DNA of 64,000 nt from Chloroflexota bacterium (GTDB lineage Bacteria > Chloroflexota > Anaerolineae > Anaerolineales > Villigracilaceae): assembly GCA_016234555.1 (NCBI GenBank), contig JACRBJ010000081.1:1-64000 (forward strand), in the 5' to 3' direction. A program made the position numbers and the translations under genes. The notes under the pieces are model-generated. The model did not search any database and was not told the DNA's origin. It worked only from the letters and a program-made list of their open reading frames with translations. Positions 22,962 to 30,770 of the stretch are shown here, piece by piece (position 1 is the stretch's first letter; the number at the start of each line of letters is the position of its first letter).

Positions 22962-23275
22962 ATGATGTAAGTGCAGTACCAGCGGGGTCAGTATTTGAGA
23001 GCTTCCAGAAGCTTGTAGAGAAGCCCGTCATCAAAAAGGAGATTACTAAGCAAAGCAAGATTGCTTCACTATCCTCATCAGATGGTTTTAAAGCCTTACA
23101 AGAGGTCATAGATCAGTATATTGAGGGTCTTAGGAACCTCCCAGTCGATCCTAATAAAGATAGCGTTGAGTCAATAGGTTTTAGGTATCTTGCAAGTCAG
23201 GTAACAATTGAATACCTAAAAGACTTGAGAGACATGCCAAGAAGATATGCGGAACTACAAAATTCAACCGAGTGA
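22958..23275 (+). CDS. Hypothetical virion-operon protein
   Basis: 105 residues, mostly helical, containing ASLSSSDGFKALQEVIDQYI. Not recognised. It lies between portal and scaffold and starts by ATGA overlap with the preceding small gene. Confidence 0.55.
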   Translation: MNDVSAVPAGSVFESFQKLVEKPVIKKEITKQSKIASLSSSDGFKALQEVIDQYIEGLRNLPVDPNKDSVESIGFRYLASQVTIEYLKDLRDMPRRYAELQNSTE

Positions 23276-23540
23276 GGAAATAGATCAAGAAGAACCCATT
23301 AAAAGCGCAGAAGACTTAGTCGAAACGCTAGTCCCTGGACTATCTAAAGCCGACTATGAAAAGATAAGATCTGATGCACTGGAGAAAGCTAAGACCACAC
23401 TCCATGAATGGAGAATGAGAGGACGAGGTAAATTAGTCTGCACTTCATGCCCTATTCCCCACACTAGTTATATTCCCACTAACAAAATCATGACTGGAAT
23501 AGATGTAAACGGAAATCCCCTGTTGAAAACTACTAACTAG
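23247..23540 (+). CDS. Hypothetical virion-operon protein
   Basis: 97 residues, overlapping the preceding gene by 29 bases. An acidic N-terminus (SEEIDQEEPIKSAEDLVETL) is followed by a basic stretch (EWRMRGRGKLVCTSCPIP) with a CxxC-like pair. Function unknown. The promoter of leader L1 begins inside its last codons. Confidence 0.5.
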   Translation: MRNYKIQPSEEIDQEEPIKSAEDLVETLVPGLSKADYEKIRSDALEKAKTTLHEWRMRGRGKLVCTSCPIPHTSYIPTNKIMTGIDVNGNPLLKTTN

Positions 23541-23619
23541 GGTGCTACTATACAAATATTGTTACCGAGATAAAGGGCAATTTTAAAACCTCGACGGAGG
23601 TGGAAGAATTGCTTTTTTT
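23523..23619 (+). promoter_or_regulatory. Promoter and terminator-like leader L1 before the scaffold gene
   Basis: TTGAAA, 17-base spacer, TACTAT (23546-23551). About 25 bases farther, GCAATT (23577) pairs with AATTGC (23607) around an inner ACCTC-GACG-GAGGT hairpin, and a T7 tract follows (23613-23619). The hairpin plus T-run stands between the promoter and the gene at 23668, so transcripts must pass a terminator to reach the scaffold and coat genes. Confidence 0.6.
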
Positions 23620-23667
23620 GTTGGTACGATCCTGAGGACGACACTAGGTTAATGGAGTCAGAAAAAT

Positions 23668-24453
23668 ATGGCAGACGATCAAAATACGGCAGCTCAAGCC
23701 GTGCAGAGTACGCCACCTGCTGAAGGAAGTGAGACTAGTCAGACTGAGAGTCAAGTACAGACTCAAAGCGAAGAAGTAGTAGAACAACCTGGAGCAACGA
23801 GTGAGAATCAGATACAGGAAGAAGTGAAAACTCCTTCTGAGGAAACTGAGGATCAGTCGGGACAAGAGGCGAAACCTACACGGGTAGAGAGACGAATAAA
23901 TAGCCTTCTATCTAAGGTTAAAGAGGTTGGTGCAAACCAGACTCAGCAACCACCTGTTCACGAGCAACCACTTGTGACCCAGGAAGAAAGAGAACAAGGC
24001 GTAGTCGATCCTAATCTCTTGGAGCAGCGTATTCAAAGCCAAATAGACGCTAGAGTACAAAAAGCACTTCAAGTAGAAACAGTGAAACGAGAATATGTTT
24101 CTTCCGTGAAAGAGCATCAATTGGATCTTGAGGGAGTTAAAGATATTGATCCTGATTTGGAAGCTGAAGCAGCAACCGAATATGAGGCAATCAATTATCA
24201 GATAAACCCTTTCACAGGCCAAAAAGAATTTGTGCCAGCAGTAAAGTTCTCTGAGATCGTAAGCAAGATACAGTCAAGAGCTGAAAAGATAGCTCAAAAG
24301 ATGGCAGAGAAAATAGCTGTACAAAATGGACAATTCATAAAAGATGTCGAATCTTCGCAAGCAGTCCCGTCGAGTGGGGCAGTAAGCGGATCAAGATCTG
24401 TTAAATCAGACACCACTAACTTCTCCGAGTTTGAAAAACAATACTCCTCGTAA
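23668..24453 (+). CDS. Capsid scaffolding protein
   Basis: 261 residues, highly acidic and Gln/Glu/Ser-rich with long helical segments, and a basic patch (RVERRINSLLSKVKEV) near 70. It lies directly upstream of the coat gene and matches the general character of podovirus scaffolds, which template coat assembly and leave the prohead. The call rests on position and composition rather than a motif. Confidence 0.65.
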   Translation: MADDQNTAAQAVQSTPPAEGSETSQTESQVQTQSEEVVEQPGATSENQIQEEVKTPSEETEDQSGQEAKPTRVERRINSLLSKVKEVGANQTQQPPVHEQPLVTQEEREQGVVDPNLLEQRIQSQIDARVQKALQVETVKREYVSSVKEHQLDLEGVKDIDPDLEAEAATEYEAINYQINPFTGQKEFVPAVKFSEIVSKIQSRAEKIAQKMAEKIAVQNGQFIKDVESSQAVPSSGAVSGSRSVKSDTTNFSEFEKQYSS

Positions 24454-24515
24454 GTCTTATATGAGACAATTTCCTAATGTTTAAAAGCGAAACAGAAAGG
24501 GGGTGAATAAATAAT

Positions 24516-25757
24516 ATGTCAAATGTATTTGCAACACAGCAAAAAATAACTAACGCATTCTTGTTGCTTCTTAAAAACGAACTTGTTATGGGGAAACTTG
24601 TAACAACCAAGTTTGATAAGGAGTACTCAAACGAGACTGTAGCAGTTGGTGATACTGTAAAAGTCAGAAGACCGCCAGAATTTACTGTCCGTGACGGAGC
24701 AACAATGTCCGCACAAGACGCTAAAGTCGGCACGGTCGATGTCACAATCGACAAGCAAAAGGGAGTTGACGTAAGTTTCACCTCGAAAGAGTTGACACTT
24801 GATGTCGATGAGCTTTTGAAGAATCAAATGTTAAAGGCAAAGGCAGCAGTCTTAGCACAACAAATTGATTCTGACTTAATTGGCGAAACCTTAGAGTTCC
24901 CACAATGGGTTGGTACTCCAGGTCAGTTAATTAACAGTGCCTCCGACTTCTTTGTCGGTGTACAAAGAGCAATGGAACTTTCTATCCCTATGGATGATTT
25001 GCACGGGATTCTTTCCCCAGCCGATCACTTCGCATTAGCAGGAACGTTTACATCTCTTTCAGCTTCTGACGCAACCGTTAAACTTGCTATAGAGAAAGCA
25101 AAACTTCCTATGGTAGGTGGAGTGCAACCTTATGTCTCACAAAATGTAGTCAACTTAACAGTTGGTACACGTGCAGCATCTGGTGCATCTTTGGTTAACG
25201 GAGCATCTCAAAATGTTACATACGATTCAGTAAGAACAACTTTCAGCCAGACGTTAAACGTCGATGGGCTTACATCAGGACACACTATTAAACGAGGTGA
25301 AGTATTCACTATCGCAGGTGTGAACGCAGTAAATCCAAGATCTAAGTCTGACCTAGGTTACTTACAAAAGTTTGTAGTATTGGCCGATGCAACAGCCAAC
25401 GGTTCAGGACAAGCAGCCCTAACGATAGCCAACCCGATTATCACATCAGGTGCTTATCAAACAGTTAGTGCAGCTCCTGCCGACGATGCAGCGATCATTT
25501 GGATGGGTACAGCTTCAACAGCTTATCTTCAAAACTCAATATTCCACAGAGGCTCAATCGCCCTTGTTGGTGCGAAACTTGAAGAACCTAAATCTGGTAT
25601 CTATGCTTACGCATCAGATCCAGACACAGGTTTATCCATTCGTACATGGTCACAGTCAGATATTACTAATGACGCACACGCAACTAGAGTTGATGTCCTT
25701 TACGGGGTATCAAATCTTGATAGGCGTTTGGGTCTTAGACTATCAGGTTCAGCTTAA
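24516..25757 (+). CDS. Major capsid protein, P22 coat family
   Basis: 413 residues, close to P22 gp5 (430). The opening FATQQKITNAFLLLLKNELV and RRPPEFTVRDGATMSAQD, then KGVDVSFTSKELTLDVDELL, fit the P22 coat family of HK97-fold proteins. The gene has one of the few strong ribosome-binding sites in the block (AAAGGGGGTG upstream of the ATG), as expected for the most abundant virion protein. A terminator follows at 25779. Confidence 0.85.
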   Translation: MSNVFATQQKITNAFLLLLKNELVMGKLVTTKFDKEYSNETVAVGDTVKVRRPPEFTVRDGATMSAQDAKVGTVDVTIDKQKGVDVSFTSKELTLDVDELLKNQMLKAKAAVLAQQIDSDLIGETLEFPQWVGTPGQLINSASDFFVGVQRAMELSIPMDDLHGILSPADHFALAGTFTSLSASDATVKLAIEKAKLPMVGGVQPYVSQNVVNLTVGTRAASGASLVNGASQNVTYDSVRTTFSQTLNVDGLTSGHTIKRGEVFTIAGVNAVNPRSKSDLGYLQKFVVLADATANGSGQAALTIANPIITSGAYQTVSAAPADDAAIIWMGTASTAYLQNSIFHRGSIALVGAKLEEPKSGIYAYASDPDTGLSIRTWSQSDITNDAHATRVDVLYGVSNLDRRLGLRLSGSA

Positions 25758-25778
25758 TCTTAAGCTAACACGAGAGGG

Positions 25779-25805
25779 AAGCGGTCAGAAATGGCCGCTT
25801 TCTTT
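25779..25805 (+). terminator. Terminator after the coat gene
   Basis: AAGCGGTC pairs with GGCCGCTT (one G-T pair) around a six-base loop, followed by TCTTTT. It ends the scaffold-coat unit 22 bases after the stop. Confidence 0.75.
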
Positions 25806-25820
25806 TGCCTAAAATACTTG

Positions 25821-25898
25821 TTGACATATGGTTTTCCAGGGTGTAAATTGTTACTATCGTAACCAAACGAACGGGCGAGCCAAAAGCTCGTCTTTTTT
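25821..25898 (+). promoter_or_regulatory. Promoter and tandem-hairpin leader L2
   Basis: Consensus TTGACA, 17-base spacer, TAAATT (25844-25849). Hairpin 1 is GTTAC-TATC-GTAAC (25850-25863), starting right at the expected transcription start. Hairpin 2 is GGCGAGC with GCTCGTC (25874-25892) followed by T6. The ATG of the next gene is 13 bases beyond, without a Shine-Dalgarno site. Confidence 0.7.
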
Positions 25899-25910
25899 AT
25901 TTTAAATAAC

Positions 25911-26606
25911 ATGCAAGATTTATACACAGATGGTTGGAGAAGATATAGCGGAAATTTCTTTTATGTCTCAGCTTCCTCTTTTAAAGTCACAGGAGATGAA
26001 AGGTCAAAGTTTCCAGTAGGAACAAGAATTAGATTCACTCAAGTATCTTCGGGAGCAACAGTTACTAAATATTTTTCAGTAGCAATAGCTCCAACTTACA
26101 GTAGCTCACCAGATGAAACCACAGTTACAGTCGTAACCAACTCCACAGCAACAATTGCAAACAGTGATATTGCTTCACCTTGTTTAAGCTATGAATCTGT
26201 ACCACAAGGATATACAGGATTTGCAGGAGATATGAAAGTAGCTAAAGTTGCTCTTACCGCAGGAAATGCTAATGCTTTCGCTTTTGCTTGGCAAAATCCA
26301 GAAAGTTCAAAGATATTAGTCACTAGAGTTTTAATAGATAGAACAACAGCAGGTGGAACTGGATCATCAGTTTTAAATGTTGGGCCAGGAGCTACTGCAA
26401 CAACGGCATCCGATACGTTAATTGATGGACTTGATCTTAATGCTACAGGCATTGCTGATAATATCTCAAATATAGGAACAAATGGACTATCCACAGCGAA
26501 ACTTGACGAAAATGGCGGAACCACAGATTACATCACAGGACAAATTTTAGCAGCCAATGCTGCAAGTTTAGTAGGTAACGCTTATATCTTTTACATAACA
26601 GTTTAA
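25911..26606 (+). CDS. Virion structural protein, unknown role
   Basis: 231 residues rich in Thr, Ser, Ala and beta-strand pattern (YFSVAIAPTYSSSPDETTVT, GGTGSSVLNVGPGATATTAS). No family recognised; composition resembles decoration or adhesion proteins. It is the first gene after leader L2 and precedes the fibre-like gene at 26975. Confidence 0.55.
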   Translation: MQDLYTDGWRRYSGNFFYVSASSFKVTGDERSKFPVGTRIRFTQVSSGATVTKYFSVAIAPTYSSSPDETTVTVVTNSTATIANSDIASPCLSYESVPQGYTGFAGDMKVAKVALTAGNANAFAFAWQNPESSKILVTRVLIDRTTAGGTGSSVLNVGPGATATTASDTLIDGLDLNATGIADNISNIGTNGLSTAKLDENGGTTDYITGQILAANAASLVGNAYIFYITV

Positions 26607-26610
26607 TAAT

Positions 26611-26871
26611 ATGGAAGAAATACAAACACCACGTTGGCCAGCATGGAGATACTCTCCAGATGGAAAAGAAGCAAGAATCTTTGAAAGAGAAGAAGATGCT
26701 CCTAAAGGATGGTTAGATCATCAAGTTAGTTCGGAAGAAGAGGAAAACGAAGCGGTGGCAAATACCTCAGTGGACGAGAATGTCCAGACAGTTGATACTG
26801 CCGTCGAAGATGCGACTTCTCCCGTTAAACCCTCTTCAAAAAAGAAGTCTTCAAATTCTAAAAAAAAATAA
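26611..26871 (+). CDS. Hypothetical small virion-region protein
   Basis: 86 residues: an N-terminal half like RWPAWRYSPDGKEARIFERE EDAPKGW (broken by a space here), which recurs in phage proteins that carry a short conserved N-terminal motif, and a low-complexity Lys/Ser tail (SSKKKSSNSKKK). It starts four bases after the previous stop. Function unknown. Confidence 0.5.
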   Translation: MEEIQTPRWPAWRYSPDGKEARIFEREEDAPKGWLDHQVSSEEEENEAVANTSVDENVQTVDTAVEDATSPVKPSSKKKSSNSKKK

Positions 26872-26891
26872 GTGGGGCAGTCTGACTTATT

Positions 26892-26975
26892 ATGAGAAAA
26901 CCAACCTGCTATATGTGTCAGGGAATGATGTTTGATAACACGTTTATTAGGATGGGTGTTCAAGGGAGGATGTGA
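26892..26975 (+). CDS. Possible 27-residue CxxC protein
   Basis: MRKPTCYMCQGMMFDNTFIR and onward, ending by overlap with the start region of the next gene. The gap placement and the Cys pair are the only support. Confidence 0.35.
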   Translation: MRKPTCYMCQGMMFDNTFIRMGVQGRM

Positions 26976-28471
26976 TGTTTATGGCAAACAAGAAAATCTC
27001 ACAACTATCGGAGTTATCCAGTGTATCTGGTGGAGATCTTTTAGTAGTGGTTAGTGACCCAAATGGAACCCCAGAAACTAAAAAAATAACATTTGATAAC
27101 TTACTAAACTCACCAGTATTTCCAGCTGTCATAGACGACCACAGCTTGTTGCTAAACATAGGGACAAATAGCCACAGTCAAATTGATACCCACATAAGTT
27201 CAACTAGTAATCCTCACTCTGTCACATCTACCCAGGTTGGATTAGGAAACGTCACTAATGCCTTGCAACTAGTCGCGTCAAACAACCTATCAGATTTAAC
27301 CGATGCGGCTGCCGCGCGTACTAACCTTGGTGTTTCGGACACTACTACTCTTGATACTAGATATGTCAACGTAACTGGCGACACAATGACTGGTGCTTTC
27401 CTTGTCAACACCAACTCCACAACCGCCTTAAAAGTAGAACAAACAGGGGTAAAAAATAATACGCTAGTAGTAGATACAACAAATGGTGGTGTGGGTATGG
27501 GGTGTGTACCCATTTCGGGTAACATCTTGACCCTGCAACCCCTTGCCGTGGCTGGTGTACCTCTTGTTTTAAAACAATATTCAAGCTCACAAAGCGGAAT
27601 GTTACTGGACATTGTGTCATCAGGCAACATCCGCATATCAGCTTTTGGCCCTATCGGTACACTGGGACTACAAACTGATCCTGTTACGTGGGCTTCGCTT
27701 CGTACTTACAAAGTATATAGTGCATCAGTAGCTGGGGCACTGCCAAACCATCCACACGGTATGTCATCTGGTATCTCTACCAACCTAGAATCCGACTTTA
27801 ATACATACACTTTTTATGGTGGTGTTTTTTCAGTAACAACGCAAGCATCACAGACTAAGAACATGACCAGGGGTACGTTTGACGGTGCGATGATTGGAGG
27901 AAAATTTGGATATACCGCCAATACAACGGCAGCAACAACCGTGGCACTAGCTACTGGCGGTCTCTTTGAAAACAACGTTGGTGGTGCAACCACAGTAACC
28001 ACAGGTCGTGCAGCCAAAATCCAGTCTTCAATATCAGGTACTTCTACCGTAACCAACCTCTATTCGTTATATGTTGAAAAACCAGTTAAGGCTACTGGGG
28101 CAACTATTACCAACAACTGTGGTATTTATGTAGAAGACCAAAATGTAGGCTCAACTTCAGGGCGTGCATTGATAACCAACGCAGGAAATGTGACTTTTAA
28201 CGAGGGAGGGGATAGCGGAACTGATGTGAGGATTGAAGGCGATACTGATGCAAACCTATTCTTTTCAGATGCTTCGGCAGATAAGGTAGGAATAGGGCTA
28301 AACAACCCAAGTGAAAAGTTAGAAGTTAGTGGCAAGGTGAAAGCAACCTCATTTTTGGCAGGTTCAAACGAGGGAATAGATCAGTCGGTAGTGATACTTG
28401 ATGGAGACGGGACAACTACACACACACTGACATTTTCAAAAGGTCTGTTGACAGCGTATACTAGTGTATAG
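26975..28471 (+). CDS. Tail fibre/spike-like protein
   Basis: About 498 residues; GGGAGGA lies just upstream, and ATG 26981 is an equally good start. The N-terminus (KKISQLSELSSVSGGDLLVV) is the repeated 'ISQL..' motif of phage fibre adaptors. The body is strand-rich with TNLGVSDTTTLDTRYVNVTG, typical of tail fibres, and the C-terminus has IGLNNPSEKLEVSGKVKAT. It probably makes a trimeric receptor-binding or whisker structure. The unusual position between the coat and ejection genes is noted. Confidence 0.65.
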   Translation: MFMANKKISQLSELSSVSGGDLLVVVSDPNGTPETKKITFDNLLNSPVFPAVIDDHSLLLNIGTNSHSQIDTHISSTSNPHSVTSTQVGLGNVTNALQLVASNNLSDLTDAAAARTNLGVSDTTTLDTRYVNVTGDTMTGAFLVNTNSTTALKVEQTGVKNNTLVVDTTNGGVGMGCVPISGNILTLQPLAVAGVPLVLKQYSSSQSGMLLDIVSSGNIRISAFGPIGTLGLQTDPVTWASLRTYKVYSASVAGALPNHPHGMSSGISTNLESDFNTYTFYGGVFSVTTQASQTKNMTRGTFDGAMIGGKFGYTANTTAATTVALATGGLFENNVGGATTVTTGRAAKIQSSISGTSTVTNLYSLYVEKPVKATGATITNNCGIYVEDQNVGSTSGRALITNAGNVTFNEGGDSGTDVRIEGDTDANLFFSDASADKVGIGLNNPSEKLEVSGKVKATSFLAGSNEGIDQSVVILDGDGTTTHTLTFSKGLLTAYTSV

Positions 28472-28485
28472 TTAGAAATAAGAAG

Positions 28486-28653
28486 ATGTTTACAAAAACA
28501 GAGTTACAAAATCTTATAGCAATAGTAAGTACACACCCAACACCAGAAGGAGTTGGTAGCCCAGAGGGTCAAGTTAAAGTACAACTAATTAGCAAGTTAT
28601 CAAGGATGGTGGTAGGTTTTGATAAAACGGAAAAGATTAAGGAAGTAAAATAA
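28486..28653 (+). CDS. Small hypothetical protein
   Basis: 55 residues (MFTKTELQNLIAIVSTHPTP and onward). It is intact and lies between the fibre-like gene and 28655 with a one-base gap. Not recognised. Confidence 0.5.
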   Translation: MFTKTELQNLIAIVSTHPTPEGVGSPEGQVKVQLISKLSRMVVGFDKTEKIKEVK

Positions 28654-28654
28654 T

Positions 28655-28939
28655 ATGGCATTATTAAAAACAATAAAAAACATTTACGGAAGTGACACTT
28701 CATACTGGAAAATTGTTGCGACAGACATAAACTGGCATGAAAAAACAGCCCACATAACAATGTCAGGGTGGATAGACAAAGAAGCTAGGGACAACGGGAG
28801 TGCTGCAATAGACCAAAAAACATTTGACCTTATCGACACAGACTTTCCATTTGTAGGTAAAGAGCCTCAGAATGAAAGAGAGATTGTTTACGGACAACTG
28901 AAGATCACGGATGAGTTTATTGGGTCTAAAGACTGTTAG
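28655..28939 (+). CDS. Hypothetical virion-region protein
   Basis: 94 residues. SYWKIVATDINWHEKTAHIT and MSGWIDKEARDNGSAAIDQK are conserved-looking strand segments, but I do not recognise the family. The ATG is preceded by AAATAAT without a Shine-Dalgarno site. Confidence 0.55.
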   Translation: MALLKTIKNIYGSDTSYWKIVATDINWHEKTAHITMSGWIDKEARDNGSAAIDQKTFDLIDTDFPFVGKEPQNEREIVYGQLKITDEFIGSKDC

Positions 28940-29004
28940 ATTTTATAAAGTATGAGAATGTTTTATACAACACAACCAGGAAGGTTGCCAGCAAGGCAGT
29001 AAGT

Positions 29005-29370
29005 ATGTGCTTTTTGTTAGACGAAGGTGGTGACGAGATACTACAAGAAGATGGTTACTTTATCTATCTTGAGTCAGCTATTTTTAACTTTATTACAGAT
29101 GAAGTTGTTTACGACAAAAATATAAGCACTCCGAGCATGGCAGAAGCTGTTATTGAGAACGTCGAGTTTTATGCTGGAGTCATAAGTGAACATCCAGAAC
29201 TACCACACGCCATTACCTCTACTGCGTTATACGATGACTCACTAGTTGAAGACTCCCCAACCTCACGCAACCTAACCAACAGCGGATTCTATGATTCTGA
29301 GATTGAAGAGAATTCACCACCTTCTAATTCAATAGCAGACGCAGTTGTGTATAACGAGCCTATATCTTGA
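29005..29370 (+). CDS. Hypothetical virion-region protein with short repeats
   Basis: 121 residues, acidic. Three or four imperfect repeats of a pattern ending VVYDKNIS, ALYDDSLV, GFYDSEIE, VVYNEPIS at about 20-residue spacing suggest a small beta-repeat protein, perhaps a fibre accessory. It ends inside the -35 of leader L3. Confidence 0.5.
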   Translation: MCFLLDEGGDEILQEDGYFIYLESAIFNFITDEVVYDKNISTPSMAEAVIENVEFYAGVISEHPELPHAITSTALYDDSLVEDSPTSRNLTNSGFYDSEIEENSPPSNSIADAVVYNEPIS

Positions 29371-29460
29371 TTTTTATTTTAAATAGTGTATATTTATAAG
29401 TAGAGTTTTTCCAACATTTGTTGGACATAAACCTCACGATGAAAGTTGTGGGGATTTTTT
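29367..29460 (+). promoter_or_regulatory. Promoter and tandem-hairpin leader L3
   Basis: TTGATT, 16-base spacer, TATATT (29389-29394). Hairpin 1: TCCAAC-ATTT-GTTGGA (29410-29425). Hairpin 2: CCTCAC with GTGGGG (29432-29453), then A and T6. Around the hairpins the sequence TTTTTCC...GGACA..AACC is shared with leader L4 at 37437-37464, while the stem bases differ and remain paired. The rest of the gap to 29598 is AT-rich with no convincing gene. Confidence 0.7.
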
Positions 29461-29597
29461 ATTGTCTAAGGTCTTAGAAATCTACATGCATAAAATAAAG
29501 ATTGAAAAGACACATCAGGAAAACCAATATTAAAGCAATTGAAATTTTTAAAAATGATTTCAGTATTAAGTTAATCATAAAAGTATTATAGCAAGCG

Positions 29598-30761
29598 ATG
29601 TCAACCATATTACAAAAAGCAGCAGGTAGTTTAGGAAATTTATTAAATCAACCGATTTATACAATCAGCGGTGGAAGTCAACTTCCAGACTTTCATGTTT
29701 CGGAATGGTTAACTAATTATGCTAACAAACCTAGCACCACTCAATCTTACGCACAATCAACACCACCACCACAATCAATACCAACTACAGGAGGATCGGT
29801 ATTAGGTACCAAAACAACATCACAGGTCAGTTATCCAACATCTTCAGTACAGCAAATACAACAACAAGATAATGGAGCAAACGCAGCAGCAGAAGAGGCA
29901 GCAAGAAGAGAAGCAGAGGTAAGGAGTGCAATTGAATCTGGATATAACCAATATCAAACAGGACTCCAAGGTCTACAGTCTACTTTTCAAACAGGGCAAA
30001 ATGATGAGTTAACCTCAGCATCAAAAACATACGATCAAATATTTGGGGGTCTTACAGATCAAAAAACATCTAACCTGGCAGGCCTTGACGCAAGCAGAAC
30101 AGCTGTAAATACAAGAAAAGCCCAATCCATTAAAGATTTACAACAGAACCTCTCCAACACGATGAGAGGAGCTTCAATGCAGTTTGGTGCAATGGGTGCA
30201 GGAGATACCTCAGCAACAAGAACAATGCTTCCTTACGCATATACTAAGTTAGCAGGAGTACAAGAAGGATCAATTGCAAGGCAAGCTAACGATCAACAGT
30301 TCACAATCGATCAACAACAAAAAGACACAGAACTTGAGTTTTCTAAGATGTGGAGGCAAACAGAAATAGATAAAGAAACTTCACTATCAGATATTAAAAA
30401 ATATTACGGGGAAAGAATAGCAAACGTCCAAACTGCTATGGTTAATGCTCCACTTGAAAAAGCTAATAGTTTGGCGACACTTAGTCAGTCGCTTCTTGAA
30501 GAAGCACAGGCAAATCTTAGACAACTAGAAGCCGAACATAGACAGAACCAAGAAAATGTAAAAACTTGGGCAACTAACAGAATGAGCGAGTTAAACAACA
30601 TGAAGTTATCGCTTGCAGGAACAGCAAACTTTAGCCCGCAGAACATTGTTTGGAACGAACTTTCAACAAGTGGATTGGTGCCGACAGCATCAGGACAGGA
30701 GGCATCATACAATCCGCTTCTTCTTGCACAAAAGAAAAGGCAAGAGTATCTTGGACAATAA
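29598..30761 (+). CDS. Candidate ejection (internal virion) protein
   Basis: 387 residues. A Pro/Gln/Ser-rich N-terminal third is followed by Ala/Glu/Gln helices forming long coiled coils (AAAEEAARREAEVRSAIESG onward). Podoviruses carry helical internal proteins injected with the DNA; composition, length and the neighbouring 1183-residue gene fit that class. No motif proves it. Confidence 0.5.
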   Translation: MSTILQKAAGSLGNLLNQPIYTISGGSQLPDFHVSEWLTNYANKPSTTQSYAQSTPPPQSIPTTGGSVLGTKTTSQVSYPTSSVQQIQQQDNGANAAAEEAARREAEVRSAIESGYNQYQTGLQGLQSTFQTGQNDELTSASKTYDQIFGGLTDQKTSNLAGLDASRTAVNTRKAQSIKDLQQNLSNTMRGASMQFGAMGAGDTSATRTMLPYAYTKLAGVQEGSIARQANDQQFTIDQQQKDTELEFSKMWRQTEIDKETSLSDIKKYYGERIANVQTAMVNAPLEKANSLATLSQSLLEEAQANLRQLEAEHRQNQENVKTWATNRMSELNNMKLSLAGTANFSPQNIVWNELSTSGLVPTASGQEASYNPLLLAQKKRQEYLGQ

Positions 30762-30770
30762 CAACTATGT

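Noticed and set aside
28952..29002. 16-residue frame between 28939 and 29005
   Set aside because: Too short and without any supporting signal.
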